A stretch of 36,679 nt of DNA from an uncultured Oscillospiraceae bacterium (GCA_910587785.1 CAJUOA010000020.1:1-36679); one strand, 5' to 3'. Numbered from the stretch's first letter, positions 14,950 to 23,126 are shown. Numbers and translations: made by a program. Notes: generated by a model not told the origin, from the letters alone.

Positions 14950-15408
14950 TTAGATTTCCGTGTACTGCGCCACGTTTAAAGAGCCGGTGATATCCCCGCC
15001 AGAAACAAATGCCTCAACGACGACCCTGTAAGTATAGGAATCGGCCCTGGAGCTGCTATAAACCGCGCTTTTTTGGCTGTTAGCGGGAACTTCCATGGAT
15101 CTAGCAATCCGATCTACACCCAGTGAATCGACCCAGAAAAGATACACTTTTACTGCCTCGCCGGTGGTGTTGCTGAACCAAAAGCGAATATTGCCGCCGT
15201 TGCCGGGCGTGGCAGAAAACTTGGGAGACTCCCAGCGGCCCGAGGTGGACGCCACCATGCTTTCCGAGTAAATGTCCATCAAGGGCATGATCCCATAGTC
15301 CTCTTCCTCCGCATCAGACGGAGGCACAGGAGTGCTTTCCGCAAAAGCGGGCGCAGCAAGCGCCAGGCTCATAACGAGCGCCAGGATCAGGGGTAAGAAC
15401 TTTTTCAT
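14950..15408 (-). CDS. Small secreted protein, unknown function
   Basis: The 152-residue protein starts with a textbook signal peptide (MKKFLPLILALVMSLALAAP, cleavage after AFA). A short acidic linker follows, then a ~110-residue beta-rich domain: SGRWESPKFSATPGNGGNIR, FWFSNTTGEAVKVYLFW and SYTYRVVVEAFVSGG. It has no cysteine, no lipobox and no sorting motif, so it is probably released or loosely held. I chose the ATG at 15408 because AAAGGTGAT sits just upstream; a GTG three codons earlier is possible. It is the last gene of the minus-strand stretch that begins with the second ECF sigma gene, and may be a target of that sigma factor. It resembles small domains such as DUF6147 only loosely. 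Confidence 0.75.
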   Translation of the reverse strand: MKKFLPLILALVMSLALAAPAFAESTPVPPSDAEEEDYGIMPLMDIYSESMVASTSGRWESPKFSATPGNGGNIRFWFSNTTGEAVKVYLFWVDSLGVDRIARSMEVPANSQKSAVYSSSRADSYTYRVVVEAFVSGGDITGSLNVAQYTEI

Positions 15409-15486
15409 AAAGATCACCTTTCGTACTGTTATTTTAGTTTGCTGGTAAGGTCTCCCTCCTTACCGCACAAGTCCACACAAAGGTCC

Positions 15487-15840
15487 TCACGGACAGGTCC
15501 CGGTCACTGTTTTGGGCTGCTTCGCCGTTCCGTTGATGGAATAGTCTACTACGAGTTTATAGGATTTTCCCCTTTGGACATCGCAGCTCCCGGAAACACG
15601 GACAAACCCGGTACCAGAATTGCTCCAAGAGGCAGCATAGCTGTCTCCCTGGTAGAGCGTAATGGTTGCCTCGATCTTGTCCTTTGTACTGTCAGCCCTG
15701 CAAGATGCCGAGCAAACAGCAGTGGTACCCTCGAAAGACAGCTCCGGGTTGGCCCATTCTATCCTGGCATCTGCCGCTTGTGCGGTCAACATCAAAGTCA
15801 ACAGCACAGGGATCGCCAGGGCACACATACGAGCCTTCAT
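15487..15840 (-). CDS. Small secreted cysteine-containing protein, unknown function
   Basis: The 117-residue protein has a signal peptide (MKARMCALAIPVLLTLMLTA, cleavage after AQA or ADA). Its mature part is ~95 residues with four cysteines (CSASC, GSCDV, TGTCP), likely paired as disulfides outside the cell. Beta-strand blocks DKIEATITLYQGD and KSYKLVVDYSING resemble DUF6147-type secreted proteins of gut Clostridia, a tentative match. A strong GGGGGGTGA site precedes the ATG. It sits between the DUF4367 anti-sigma-like gene and another small secreted protein, with gaps of 82 and 78 bp. Reading direction and spacing suggest one regulon. Confidence 0.75.
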   Translation of the reverse strand: MKARMCALAIPVLLTLMLTAQAADARIEWANPELSFEGTTAVCSASCRADSTKDKIEATITLYQGDSYAASWSNSGTGFVRVSGSCDVQRGKSYKLVVDYSINGTAKQPKTVTGTCP

Positions 15841-15922
15841 AGTGATTCACCCCCCTTCTTTGTGTGCTGCCTACTAAATGCGGCAGGACCGCAAAACCTC
15901 ACATGATTTGTCAAAAAATTTT

Positions 15923-16636
15923 TTAATTCGGGGTTTTGCACAAAGAAACGCTTTCCGCCATGTGCAAAAGGTCTACCGCCCCACAATTGCCGTCTAAAAT
16001 AAATTGGATGTTTTTATCTTCATCGATCCAAGTCAAACAATTGGAATTTCCAGGGACATGCGATTCAAGGAATTGCCCCTTCATTTGACCGACCATAATA
16101 TCTGAAACATCATCTCCATTCAGGGTAAAATATATTTGCGCTCCTTGGTGCATATAGTTGTAGGTCAAATATATGAAATCCTCATTCTGGTCTTCATATA
16201 TCACTGACACATTCCCCGGCGCGGCATACCGTTCCTTCTCTACATACCCCTCCGGAAGTTCCGCAATCCCATATTCCGGCAGCGCCTCCCTGTTCTGCTC
16301 ACCCGAATACACAAAGTCGATTCTGTTTCCATACCGCTCCATGACCCAGCGAATTACGCCAGCACGCGCGGCAGGACTGAATGCCATGACCCCTCCAAAC
16401 GCCAGGATGCACATAAGCAAGATCACTGCGGCCCGCTGTGCCGCCCGCCTCCACAGCGGGCGCTCCCGTCTGCGCAGCCAGCGTCTCGGATCTTCCAGCA
16501 TGGCCCGCATCTGGCGCTTATGTCTGGCGGTCGGCTCGAAAGATGGCCCCTGGTCCTCCCCGGCCTGCTCCGCCTCCGCTTTCATGGAGTCGAGCAAAAC
16601 GCGGTGCATGATACGGTCTAATTCCTGCTCTGTCAC
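15923..16636 (-). CDS. DUF4367 membrane protein, likely anti-sigma factor
   Basis: The 237-residue protein has a cytoplasmic N-terminus (~1-75, rich in Arg/Glu), one transmembrane helix (AAVILLMCILAFGGVMAF, ~78-95), and an outer domain of the DUF4367 type: YGIAELPEGYVEKERYAA, SVIYEDQNEDFIYLTYNY, and a final block with CLTWIDEDKNIQFILDGNCG and MAESVSL. Such proteins are encoded next to ECF sigma factors in Clostridia and are taken to be membrane sensors that hold them. There is no zinc-finger motif, so binding would differ from the zf-HC2 type seen at 13841. Its start overlaps the sigma stop by four bases. Confidence 0.8.
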   Translation of the reverse strand: MTEQELDRIMHRVLLDSMKAEAEQAGEDQGPSFEPTARHKRQMRAMLEDPRRWLRRRERPLWRRAAQRAAVILLMCILAFGGVMAFSPAARAGVIRWVMERYGNRIDFVYSGEQNREALPEYGIAELPEGYVEKERYAAPGNVSVIYEDQNEDFIYLTYNYMHQGAQIYFTLNGDDVSDIMVGQMKGQFLESHVPGNSNCLTWIDEDKNIQFILDGNCGAVDLLHMAESVSLCKTPN

Positions 16637-17157
16637 AGCTGAAATCCCTCCTTATCCAGGATATCCTGCAAAAGTTGACGTCCCCGGCTTGCTCTGGTGC
16701 TAACGGCTGTCTCGGTTATTCCCAAACGTGCGGAGATCTCCTTATCGGTATACCCTAAAAGCACTTTCATCTCCAAAACCTGCCGGTATGTACCCGGCAG
16801 GTTTGAAAAGAGGTCGGCCAGTGCCGCATAATCTGGCACGTCCGCAGCCCTTTCTGCAAATAGAGACAGATCGTCCACCAATACAACCCGTTTCTGCTTT
16901 CTCAGGATCATATAACATTCATTCTTTACAATAGAAATGATCCAAAAGGGCAGTTCCTCACTGGGGATTTGATTAATTTTTTCAAAGTTTCGGATCACCT
17001 GCATGAATGCGTTTTGAACGGCATCTTCGGCGTCGCCCTGATTTTTCAACATATTGATCGCTATACGTTCCATTTTGGAATGATGCTGCTCATAAATCGA
17101 GGCGAACAGCCGCCGGTCAGCAGCACTTTCTAAAACAATCAGGAAAAACGATAACAT
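16633..17157 (-). CDS. Second ECF sigma factor
   Basis: The 174-residue protein has sigma region 2 (RLFASIYEQHHSKMERIA, DAEDAVQNAFMQVIRNFEKI, LPFWIISIVKNECYMILRK) and region 4 (LPGTYRQVLEMKVLLGYTD, KEISARLGITETAVSTRASR). It is a different subgroup from the factor at 13233: shorter, with the region-2.4-like segment KNECYMILRKQKR. The ATG at 17157 has a GGGAG site. It is coupled by a four-base overlap to the DUF4367 protein, the probable membrane inhibitor. Base composition is lower in GC than the neighbours. I could not find a shared ECF-type promoter motif upstream of it and of the secreted-protein genes. Confidence 0.9.
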   Translation of the reverse strand: MLSFFLIVLESAADRRLFASIYEQHHSKMERIAINMLKNQGDAEDAVQNAFMQVIRNFEKINQIPSEELPFWIISIVKNECYMILRKQKRVVLVDDLSLFAERAADVPDYAALADLFSNLPGTYRQVLEMKVLLGYTDKEISARLGITETAVSTRASRGRQLLQDILDKEGFQL

Positions 17158-17211
17158 AAACTACTCCCTGAAATACCTGATTTCTTATTAACACGAGCTC
17201 CAGCACATCCC

Positions 17212-18168
17212 TTACGTTTTGTCGCAGGACATAAGGATATCCAAATACGCCAGCTGCCCGACCCCCTCGTCATCCAGGAGCACCACCAGATGGCTGTCCG
17301 GCTGCTCCCCGTCCCCGGCGGGGATGTCGTAGAGGGTCCGCTTGGTCCCCTCCGCGCTCACTTCCTCCACCAGCACCCAGGCCGTCTCCGCCCCGCACCG
17401 GACATCGGGCAGGTCCTCCTGCAAGGGGAGCTCCTGGGAGCGCAGGATGTGGTTCCCGGCGTCGAACTCCGTCACCACCAGCTTCTCCAGCCGGGGCACC
17501 GTCTTGCTGGAGACCGTCACCCGGAGCGTCTCCTCCCGCGTCTTCCCGCCGTTAGTATTGGTGGTGTAGGTATTGGTCTCCGTGTAGCCGCTGAAGCCGC
17601 CCTGAAAACCGTTGCCCTCGCCGTTGATGTAGGGCCGCCCGTCCGGCGTCACATAGACCCGGTAGACCTGCCACACGCCCTTGTCGGCGTATGGGTCCCA
17701 GTCCTTGGCCCCCAGGGGCGGGCCGCTGTAGATGGTGCCGCTGATGGTCTCGTAATAGCTGTCCTCGCTGTCTTTGATGTGCGCCCCCTCCTCGCCGGGG
17801 GCCATGTTGGAGACAACCTCGGTAACAGACCCGTAGCTTCGCTCCTCGTGGAGGATAAAGAGGCTGAACCCGCCCTCCAGCCCGGGGAAGACATAGTTAC
17901 CCCCCTCCTTCCGGGCGAAGAGCACCAGGTCTGGGAAGGCGTGGGTCCCGTACTTCCCCAGGTCCACGGCCGTGGAGCCGTACTCCTCCAGGAGGGGGTT
18001 GTCACTGCTCCAGAAGGTGTTGACCCCGCTGGTGTTCTGCCATGTCTCCCGCACCACGTAGAATCCGGCGAAGCGGTCCTCCGCCCGCTCGACCTCCGGC
18101 CGCGCCAGGGAGCACCCCGCCAGAACCAGACACAGTGCTGCGAGTATCAGTGTGCTAATTTTTTTCAT
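17212..18168 (-). CDS. Lipoprotein of unknown function
   Basis: The 318-residue protein has a lipoprotein signal (MKKISTLILAALCLVLAGCS, lipid-modified Cys19). The mature part is beta-rich with blocks DRFAGFYVVRETW, FPDLVLFARKEGGNYVFPGL, GVWQVYRVYVTPDGRPYING and EKLVVTEFDAGNHILRSQEL, plus a Tyr/Thr/Asn-rich turn (GFSGYTETNTYTTNTNGG). I recognise no named family. The ATG at 18168 has GGAGGACGAGG directly upstream; an in-frame codon eight residues earlier is less likely. It overlaps the YozG-like regulator gene by 14 bases, forming an operon with it and the DUF2975-like protein. It should sit on the outer face of the membrane. Confidence 0.82.
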   Translation of the reverse strand: MKKISTLILAALCLVLAGCSLARPEVERAEDRFAGFYVVRETWQNTSGVNTFWSSDNPLLEEYGSTAVDLGKYGTHAFPDLVLFARKEGGNYVFPGLEGGFSLFILHEERSYGSVTEVVSNMAPGEEGAHIKDSEDSYYETISGTIYSGPPLGAKDWDPYADKGVWQVYRVYVTPDGRPYINGEGNGFQGGFSGYTETNTYTTNTNGGKTREETLRVTVSSKTVPRLEKLVVTEFDAGNHILRSQELPLQEDLPDVRCGAETAWVLVEEVSAEGTKRTLYDIPAGDGEQPDSHLVVLLDDEGVGQLAYLDILMSCDKT

Positions 18169-18385
18169 CCTCGTCCTCCAGTCTCCCGTCAAAGCGCAGG
18201 ATGTCCCCCACGCCGCAGTCCAGGTAATAGCATATCTTGTTGATGGTGTGGAAGCGCACGCCGCTGGCCTTCCCGGAGCGGAGGATGGAGAGGTTCGCCT
18301 CCGTGATGCCCACCTTGGCGCAGAGCTCCCTGCCCGTGATCCCCCGCCGCTTCAGCATTTCGTCCAAGTGTACCGTGATTGCCAT
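18155..18385 (-). CDS. Small Xre-family regulator, YozG-like
   Basis: The 76-residue protein is a single helix-turn-helix domain: MAITVHLDEMLKRRGITGRE, LCAKVGITEANLSILRSGKA and the tail LDCGVGDILRFD. This matches YozG-type regulators, which are typically encoded beside DUF2975 membrane proteins. It starts 11 bases after the DUF2975-like gene and overlaps the lipoprotein gene by 14 bases. An AT-rich dyad occurs twice at the operon promoter (19331-19395) and is a plausible autoregulatory site, by inference. GAGGG upstream gives a moderate ribosome binding site. Confidence 0.88.
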   Translation of the reverse strand: MAITVHLDEMLKRRGITGRELCAKVGITEANLSILRSGKASGVRFHTINKICYYLDCGVGDILRFDGRLEDEDEKN

Positions 18386-18395
18386 AGCGGAGCCC

Positions 18396-19316
18396 TCATA
18401 TAATGCTGTCGTTGTCGTCGCTGACCGCCTTGGCCCGCCGGAAGTACCGGCACAGGAGGCGGAAGGCCGCCGCCAGCAGGACCGTGGACACCGGGAAGGA
18501 GACCGTGAACCAGGTGGAGTAGAGCCGGGAGAAGAGGAGCATTTGCAGCAGGTTCCCGCCCGCGCAGAGGAGCACGGACACCGCCGCCACAGCGCCGCAC
18601 CGCCGGCTGAGCCGCTCAGCCAGGGCCACGGTGTCCCCGCCGAAGGGGTCGGCCTCCAGGGCCGGGGCCAGCTCTCCGCCCCAGAGGAGCACCGCGCACC
18701 CCAGCAGCATGGGTACCAGGTCCGCCGCCGCCAGGAGGCAGAGCACCACATTGGTGGGGCCCAGGTCCACGTTAGGCGCGGTGTTGGCCTCCGCCACTGC
18801 GTGGATTTTCTCCAACAGCGCGGCCCCCTGCTTCCAGGACGCCAGCCACCCGATCAGCACCGCCGACCAGGTCAGGAGCCTCTGTAAAGTCCGCCCCAGG
18901 CTCTGGACCCTGTCCAGCCGTCCCAGGCCCCGGAGCACCGCCCAGGCCAGCACCGCCGACCCTGCGGACCCTGCCGCAGCAAGTCCCCAGAACATCCCCG
19001 CGCTCTCCCCGGGGACCAGGGCGTGGAGCAGAGTTGGATTCACCAGGAAGTAGAGCCCGATAAAAATCTCCCCCGCCGCCAGGAGCAGGAGCAGGTCCCA
19101 CCAGCATCGCCCCCGCCACAGGAGCCCCAGGGCCGGCAGGGCCGTGAGCCCCAGGACCACCGCCCAGGCGGCGGCATTGCCCCGCCCGCCGGACAGGGAC
19201 AGCTCCCTCAGCCACGGCCCAAGCTCCAGCAGCTTCTCCAGGGGGAGCACCGCCAGGACTGCCGTCACCGCCGCCAGAGCCAGACCCGGCAAGGCGAATT
19301 TCCGCTTGTTTTCCAT
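18396..19316 (-). CDS. Polytopic membrane protein, DUF2975-like
   Basis: The 306-residue protein has about eight hydrophobic helices (for example FALPGLALAAVTAVLAVLPL, WWDLLLLLAAGEIFIGLYFL, VVLCLLAAADLVPMLLG, TVLLAAAFRLLCRYF). The charged C-terminal tail RRAKAVSDDNDSII resembles the end of DUF2975 proteins. It is longer than a standard DUF2975 protein, so it may be a two-part variant. The partner YozG-like regulator follows 11 bases later, which supports the assignment. Function is unknown; a sensing role in the membrane is inferred from the pairing. GGAGG precedes the ATG at 19316. Confidence 0.75.
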   Translation of the reverse strand: MENKRKFALPGLALAAVTAVLAVLPLEKLLELGPWLRELSLSGGRGNAAAWAVVLGLTALPALGLLWRGRCWWDLLLLLAAGEIFIGLYFLVNPTLLHALVPGESAGMFWGLAAAGSAGSAVLAWAVLRGLGRLDRVQSLGRTLQRLLTWSAVLIGWLASWKQGAALLEKIHAVAEANTAPNVDLGPTNVVLCLLAAADLVPMLLGCAVLLWGGELAPALEADPFGGDTVALAERLSRRCGAVAAVSVLLCAGGNLLQMLLFSRLYSTWFTVSFPVSTVLLAAAFRLLCRYFRRAKAVSDDNDSII

Positions 19317-19330
19317 TTCCCCATCCTCCG

Positions 19331-19395
19331 AAATTATTGTTTTGCGATAATTGCAGTGTCATCGTACCACAGAAATTATCGTCTGTCAATAATTT
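19331..19395 (-). promoter_or_regulatory. Promoter with twin AT-rich operators (DUF2975/YozG operon)
   Basis: The minus-strand promoter is TTGACA (19389-19384), 17 bp, TACGAT (19366-19361). The dyad AAATTATYG-N5-CRATAATTK occurs at 19331-19353 (just after the expected transcription start) and at 19373-19395 (over the -35). Their centres are 42 bp apart, close to four helical turns, on the same DNA face. Confidence 0.75.
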
Positions 19396-19450
19396 TCCTT
19401 CAGCTGGAAATGATTTCTGTGAATACTCTGTAAACTTCCGGGGTGACATC

Positions 19451-19479
19451 TTGACATATGACAAGTTGTCATGTATGAT
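19451..19479 (+). promoter_or_regulatory. Promoter with TetR-type operator inside the spacer
   Basis: TTGACA (19451-19456), a 17-bp spacer and TATGAT (19474-19479). The spacer contains the perfect palindrome ATGACAA-G-TTGTCAT (19458-19472). A TetR bound there would block polymerase, so the tetR-ABC operon is probably autorepressed. Confidence 0.8.
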
Positions 19480-19507
19480 AGGCGGCAGCTCAAAGAGGAG
19501 GCGCGGT

Positions 19508-20122
19508 ATGCCCACCACCACGTTTTTCAACCTCCCGCCCCCCAAGCGGGAGAAGCTCCTCCGGGCCGCTGTGGCGGAGTTCGCCCGCAGGCCCTATGGC
19601 GAGGTGTCCATCAACCGCATCATCCAGGCGGCGGAGATCCCCCGGGGCAGTTTTTACCAGTACTTCGCCGACAAGACGGACCTGTTCCGGTATGTTTTGC
19701 AGACCTACGGCTGTCAGGTCCTGGAGCTGGCCAGCACCAGCCTGGACGCCTGCGGAGGCCGTCTGCTGGAGCTCCCGCTGACGATGTTTGACCGGACCCT
19801 GGAGCGGTATCGTGCGGACAATGGGGCCTTTCAGAATCTGCTGGGGATCGTCCGGCAGAATGTGGGGATGGATGTCAGCCAGTTCCTGAACTTCCCCAGG
19901 GCCCAGCAGGTCCTGCTGGCGCGGATCGACCCCGCCGGACTGTCCTTCCGCTCCCGGGAGGAGCTGGAGGTGCTCTTGAAAATGCTGGTCCTCCTCACCG
20001 CCCACGCTCTGATGGCCGTCTGCTGTGGGGAGGATTCGCCAGAAAACACCCGCCGCCTGCTGGACAGAGCGGTGGAGATCATCCGCCGGGGCGCGGAATC
20101 TAAGGAGGAACCTGTATGCTGA
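19508..20122 (+). CDS. TetR/AcrR family transcriptional regulator
   Basis: The 204-residue protein has an N-terminal TetR DNA-binding domain (~10-60: REKLLRAAVAEFARRPYGEV, SINRIIQAAEIPRGSFYQYF, ADKTDLFRYV) and a helical ligand-binding/dimerisation domain of the usual size. The ATG at 19508 has AGAGGAGG. Its stop overlaps the start of the ABC transporter gene by seven bases, so regulator and pump are coupled. A perfect palindrome between -35 and -10 of its promoter (19458-19472) is the likely binding site. The inducer is unknown; a toxic peptide or drug handled by the transporter is the usual case for such pairs. Confidence 0.92.
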   Translation: MPTTTFFNLPPPKREKLLRAAVAEFARRPYGEVSINRIIQAAEIPRGSFYQYFADKTDLFRYVLQTYGCQVLELASTSLDACGGRLLELPLTMFDRTLERYRADNGAFQNLLGIVRQNVGMDVSQFLNFPRAQQVLLARIDPAGLSFRSREELEVLLKMLVLLTAHALMAVCCGEDSPENTRRLLDRAVEIIRRGAESKEEPVC

Positions 20123-23109
20123 AGCTCGACAACATCGTAAAAGTCTACAAGACCGGCGGAGAGGACGTCACCGCCCTGCGGGGGGTGAGCCTCGCCTTCC
20201 GGGAGAACGAGTTCGTGGCCATCCTGGGCCACTCCGGGTGCGGCAAGACCACCCTGCTGAACATCGTCGGCGGCCTGGACCAGTACACCAGCGGCGATCT
20301 GACCATCAACGGCCGCTCCACCCGGGAGTTCAAGGACCGGGACTGGGACGCCTACCGCAACCACTCCGTCGGCTTCGTCTTCCAGAGCTACAACCTCATC
20401 CCCCACCAGTCGGTGCTCTCCAACGTGGAGCTGGCGCTCACCCTCTCCGGGGTGAGCAAGAGCGAGCGCCGCCGCAGGGCGGCGGAGGCGCTGAAGAAGG
20501 TGGGCCTGGCCGGCCATATCCACAAGCGGCCCAACCAGCTCTCCGGCGGGCAGATGCAGCGGGTGGCCATCGCCCGGGCCCTGGTCAACGACCCGGACAT
20601 CCTCTTAGCCGACGAGCCCACCGGCGCCCTGGACAGCGAGACCAGCGTGCAGGTCATGGACCTTCTGGCGGAGATCGCCCAGGAGAAGCTGGTCATCATG
20701 GTCACCCACAACCCGGAGCTGGCGGAGAAATACGCCAATCGCACCATCCGCCTCCTGGACGGCAGCGTGGTGGACGACACCGCCCCCTATGACGGCGCGC
20801 AGGAGACGCCGGTCCAGGCCGGTACGGGGCTGAAAAAGCCCTCCATGCGCTTTTTCACCGCCTTTGCCCTGTCCCTCAACAATCTTCTGACCAAGAAGGG
20901 GCGGACCCTCTTAACCAGCTTCGCCGGGTCCATCGGCATCATCGGCATTGCCCTGATTTTGTCCCTCTCCGCCGGGATCAACAGCTATATCAACCAGGTC
21001 CAGGAGGAGACCCTCTCCAGCTATCCCATCACCATCCAGGCCGAGAGCACCGATATGACGGATATGCTCTCCTCCCTCATGGGGGCCCACAGGGAGGGGA
21101 GCGGCGGCGACCATGACCGGGACAAGGTCTACTCCTCCACTGTCATGTTCGACATGCTCAACTCCATGATGAACGCCGAGACCCAGACCAACAACCTGGC
21201 CCCCTTCAAGACCTGGTTGGACCAGGGGGGCGGCGGCATTTCCGATCTGGCCACGGTGCAGTACAGCTATGACCTCTCCTTTGACATCTTCACCGAGGAC
21301 GAGGACGGGGAGATCGTCAAGAGCGATGTCATGGAGCTGATGCAGACCGCCATGAGCACCATGTACGGTGGGGACTACTCCTCCTACTTTGAGAACATGG
21401 GGGCCATGTACCAGCGCATGGACGTGTGGGAGGAGCTCCTCCCCGGAGAGGACGGCCAGGCCGTGGGGGAGCAGGTGCGGACCCAGTATGACCTGCTCTA
21501 CGGCGCGTGGCCGGAGGATTACGACGAGGTGATCCTCTTCGTCAGCGAAAACAACGAAATCTCGGACCTCATGCTCTACTCACTGGGCCTCATGTCCGCA
21601 AGCCATATGACCGACAGCCTGAGCAAGGCCATGGAGGGGGAGACCCTGGAGGCCGAACAGCGCAGCTGGACCTATGAGGAGCTCTGCGGCAAGCGCTTCA
21701 AGCTCCTGCTCCCGGCGGAGCGGTACCAGTATGAGGCCTCCACGGATACCTACGTGGACATGTCCGCCACGGAGACGGGCATGGACTTCCTCTTCAACAG
21801 CGGCGAGGTGGGCACGGCCCTGAAGATCGTGGGCGTGGCCCGGCCCAGCGAGGACGCCGCAAACGGCATGGTCACCGGGGCCATCGGCTACACCACTGCC
21901 CTGACCACCTACGCCATCGAGGCCACGGAGGACATGGAGATCGTCCAAAAGCAGATGGCGGACCAGGAGACCGATGTCATCAGCGGCCTCCCCTTCGCCA
22001 CCGGCGAGGAGCCCGAGCCCTCCGACGCCGAGAAGCAGGAGGCGGTCACGGAGCACCTTGGGAAGCTCTCTACCCACGAAGCGGCGGAGGCGTATCTCGA
22101 TGTCATGAGCCAGCCCTCGGATGAGTATGTGGAAAGTGTTGTCTCCCAACAGACGGAGGGCATGACCCGGGAGTCCATCGAGCAGATGATCATCCAGCAG
22201 TACTCCGGGGAGATGGGCGTGGACGGGGAGACCGTCTCCGGCTACATCTCGGAGATGGACGATGACGCCCTCTTCGCCCGTGTGGAGGAGGCCATCGCCG
22301 AACAGGTCCGGGAGCAGTACGCCCAGGGCGTCCAGGCCCAGCTGGCAGTCCTGGACCAGGCCAGTCTGGCCCGCAGGCTGGAGGTATCTCTGGAGGGAGG
22401 GTCTGCGGAGGCCATGCCGCCTGCGGCGGGGTTTGAGCCGTGGCAGTTCAACTACCTCTACGACAACTACATGCCCCCCACCCACTCCGATTCCACCTAT
22501 GAGGAGAATCTGGACCTGCTGGGGTATGTGGACCTGGAGAGCCCCGCGTCTATCAGCATCTACACCTCCACCTTCGCCGAGAAGGACCAGATCGCGGACC
22601 TCATCGGGGACTATAACGCCTCCGTCTCCGACAGCGAGGACGAGATCAACTACACCGACTATGTGGCCCTGCTCATGAGCTCGGTCACCGACATCATCAG
22701 CGGTATCAGCTATCTGCTCATCGCCTTTGTGTCCATCTCTCTGGTGGTCAGCTCCATCATGATTGGCATCATCACCTATATCTCCATGCTGGAGCGGACC
22801 AAGGAGATCGGTATCCTCCGGGCCGTAGGCGCGTCCAAGCGGGACGTCAGCCGGGTCTTCAATGCCGAGACCCTCATCGTGGGTCTGGGCGCGGGGCTCA
22901 TCGGCATCGGCGTGACGGTGCTCCTGATCTTCCCCATCAACGCCGTGCTCTTCAATGTCACCGGCATCGCCGGGCTCAAGGCCGCCCTGCCGGTCCAGGG
23001 AGCTGCGGTCCTGGTGGCCATCAGCGCCGTGCTGACCCTCATCGCGGGGCTTATTCCCTCCCGACTGGCGGCAAAGAAGGACCCGGTGGTGGCGCTTCGG
23101 ACGGAGTGA
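20116..23109 (+). CDS. Fused ABC ATPase-FtsX permease (MacB-like), 997 residues
   Basis: One chain carries an N-terminal MacB/LolD-type ATPase: Walker A GHSGCGKT (38-45), Q-loop FVFQSYN, signature LSGGQ (142-146), Walker B ILLADEP (162-168) and H-loop His198. After a short linker comes a first transmembrane helix (~265-288). A very long outside region (~290-855) is rich in Asp/Glu/Tyr. The FtsX/MacB permease core follows, with three helices near the C-terminus (SYLLIAFVSISLVVSSIMIG, LERTKEIGILRAVGASKRDV, and two more). It ends in the family-type SRLAAKKDPVVALRTE. MacB-type machines move substrates by mechanotransmission rather than through a channel. The outer domain is larger than usual. It is co-transcribed with TetR and is likely an antimicrobial or peptide exporter; the substrate is unknown. 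Confidence 0.93.
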   Translation: MLKLDNIVKVYKTGGEDVTALRGVSLAFRENEFVAILGHSGCGKTTLLNIVGGLDQYTSGDLTINGRSTREFKDRDWDAYRNHSVGFVFQSYNLIPHQSVLSNVELALTLSGVSKSERRRRAAEALKKVGLAGHIHKRPNQLSGGQMQRVAIARALVNDPDILLADEPTGALDSETSVQVMDLLAEIAQEKLVIMVTHNPELAEKYANRTIRLLDGSVVDDTAPYDGAQETPVQAGTGLKKPSMRFFTAFALSLNNLLTKKGRTLLTSFAGSIGIIGIALILSLSAGINSYINQVQEETLSSYPITIQAESTDMTDMLSSLMGAHREGSGGDHDRDKVYSSTVMFDMLNSMMNAETQTNNLAPFKTWLDQGGGGISDLATVQYSYDLSFDIFTEDEDGEIVKSDVMELMQTAMSTMYGGDYSSYFENMGAMYQRMDVWEELLPGEDGQAVGEQVRTQYDLLYGAWPEDYDEVILFVSENNEISDLMLYSLGLMSASHMTDSLSKAMEGETLEAEQRSWTYEELCGKRFKLLLPAERYQYEASTDTYVDMSATETGMDFLFNSGEVGTALKIVGVARPSEDAANGMVTGAIGYTTALTTYAIEATEDMEIVQKQMADQETDVISGLPFATGEEPEPSDAEKQEAVTEHLGKLSTHEAAEAYLDVMSQPSDEYVESVVSQQTEGMTRESIEQMIIQQYSGEMGVDGETVSGYISEMDDDALFARVEEAIAEQVREQYAQGVQAQLAVLDQASLARRLEVSLEGGSAEAMPPAAGFEPWQFNYLYDNYMPPTHSDSTYEENLDLLGYVDLESPASISIYTSTFAEKDQIADLIGDYNASVSDSEDEINYTDYVALLMSSVTDIISGISYLLIAFVSISLVVSSIMIGIITYISMLERTKEIGILRAVGASKRDVSRVFNAETLIVGLGAGLIGIGVTVLLIFPINAVLFNVTGIAGLKAALPVQGAAVLVAISAVLTLIAGLIPSRLAAKKDPVVALRTE

Positions 23110-23126
23110 GGAATCGGGATAGGAAA

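Noticed and set aside
15892..15940. GCAAAACC...GGTTTTGC inverted repeat after the DUF4367 gene as a terminator
   Set aside because: The arms are only 8 bp with a ~33-nt loop and the T-run lies inside the loop; evidence was too weak to list as a terminator.
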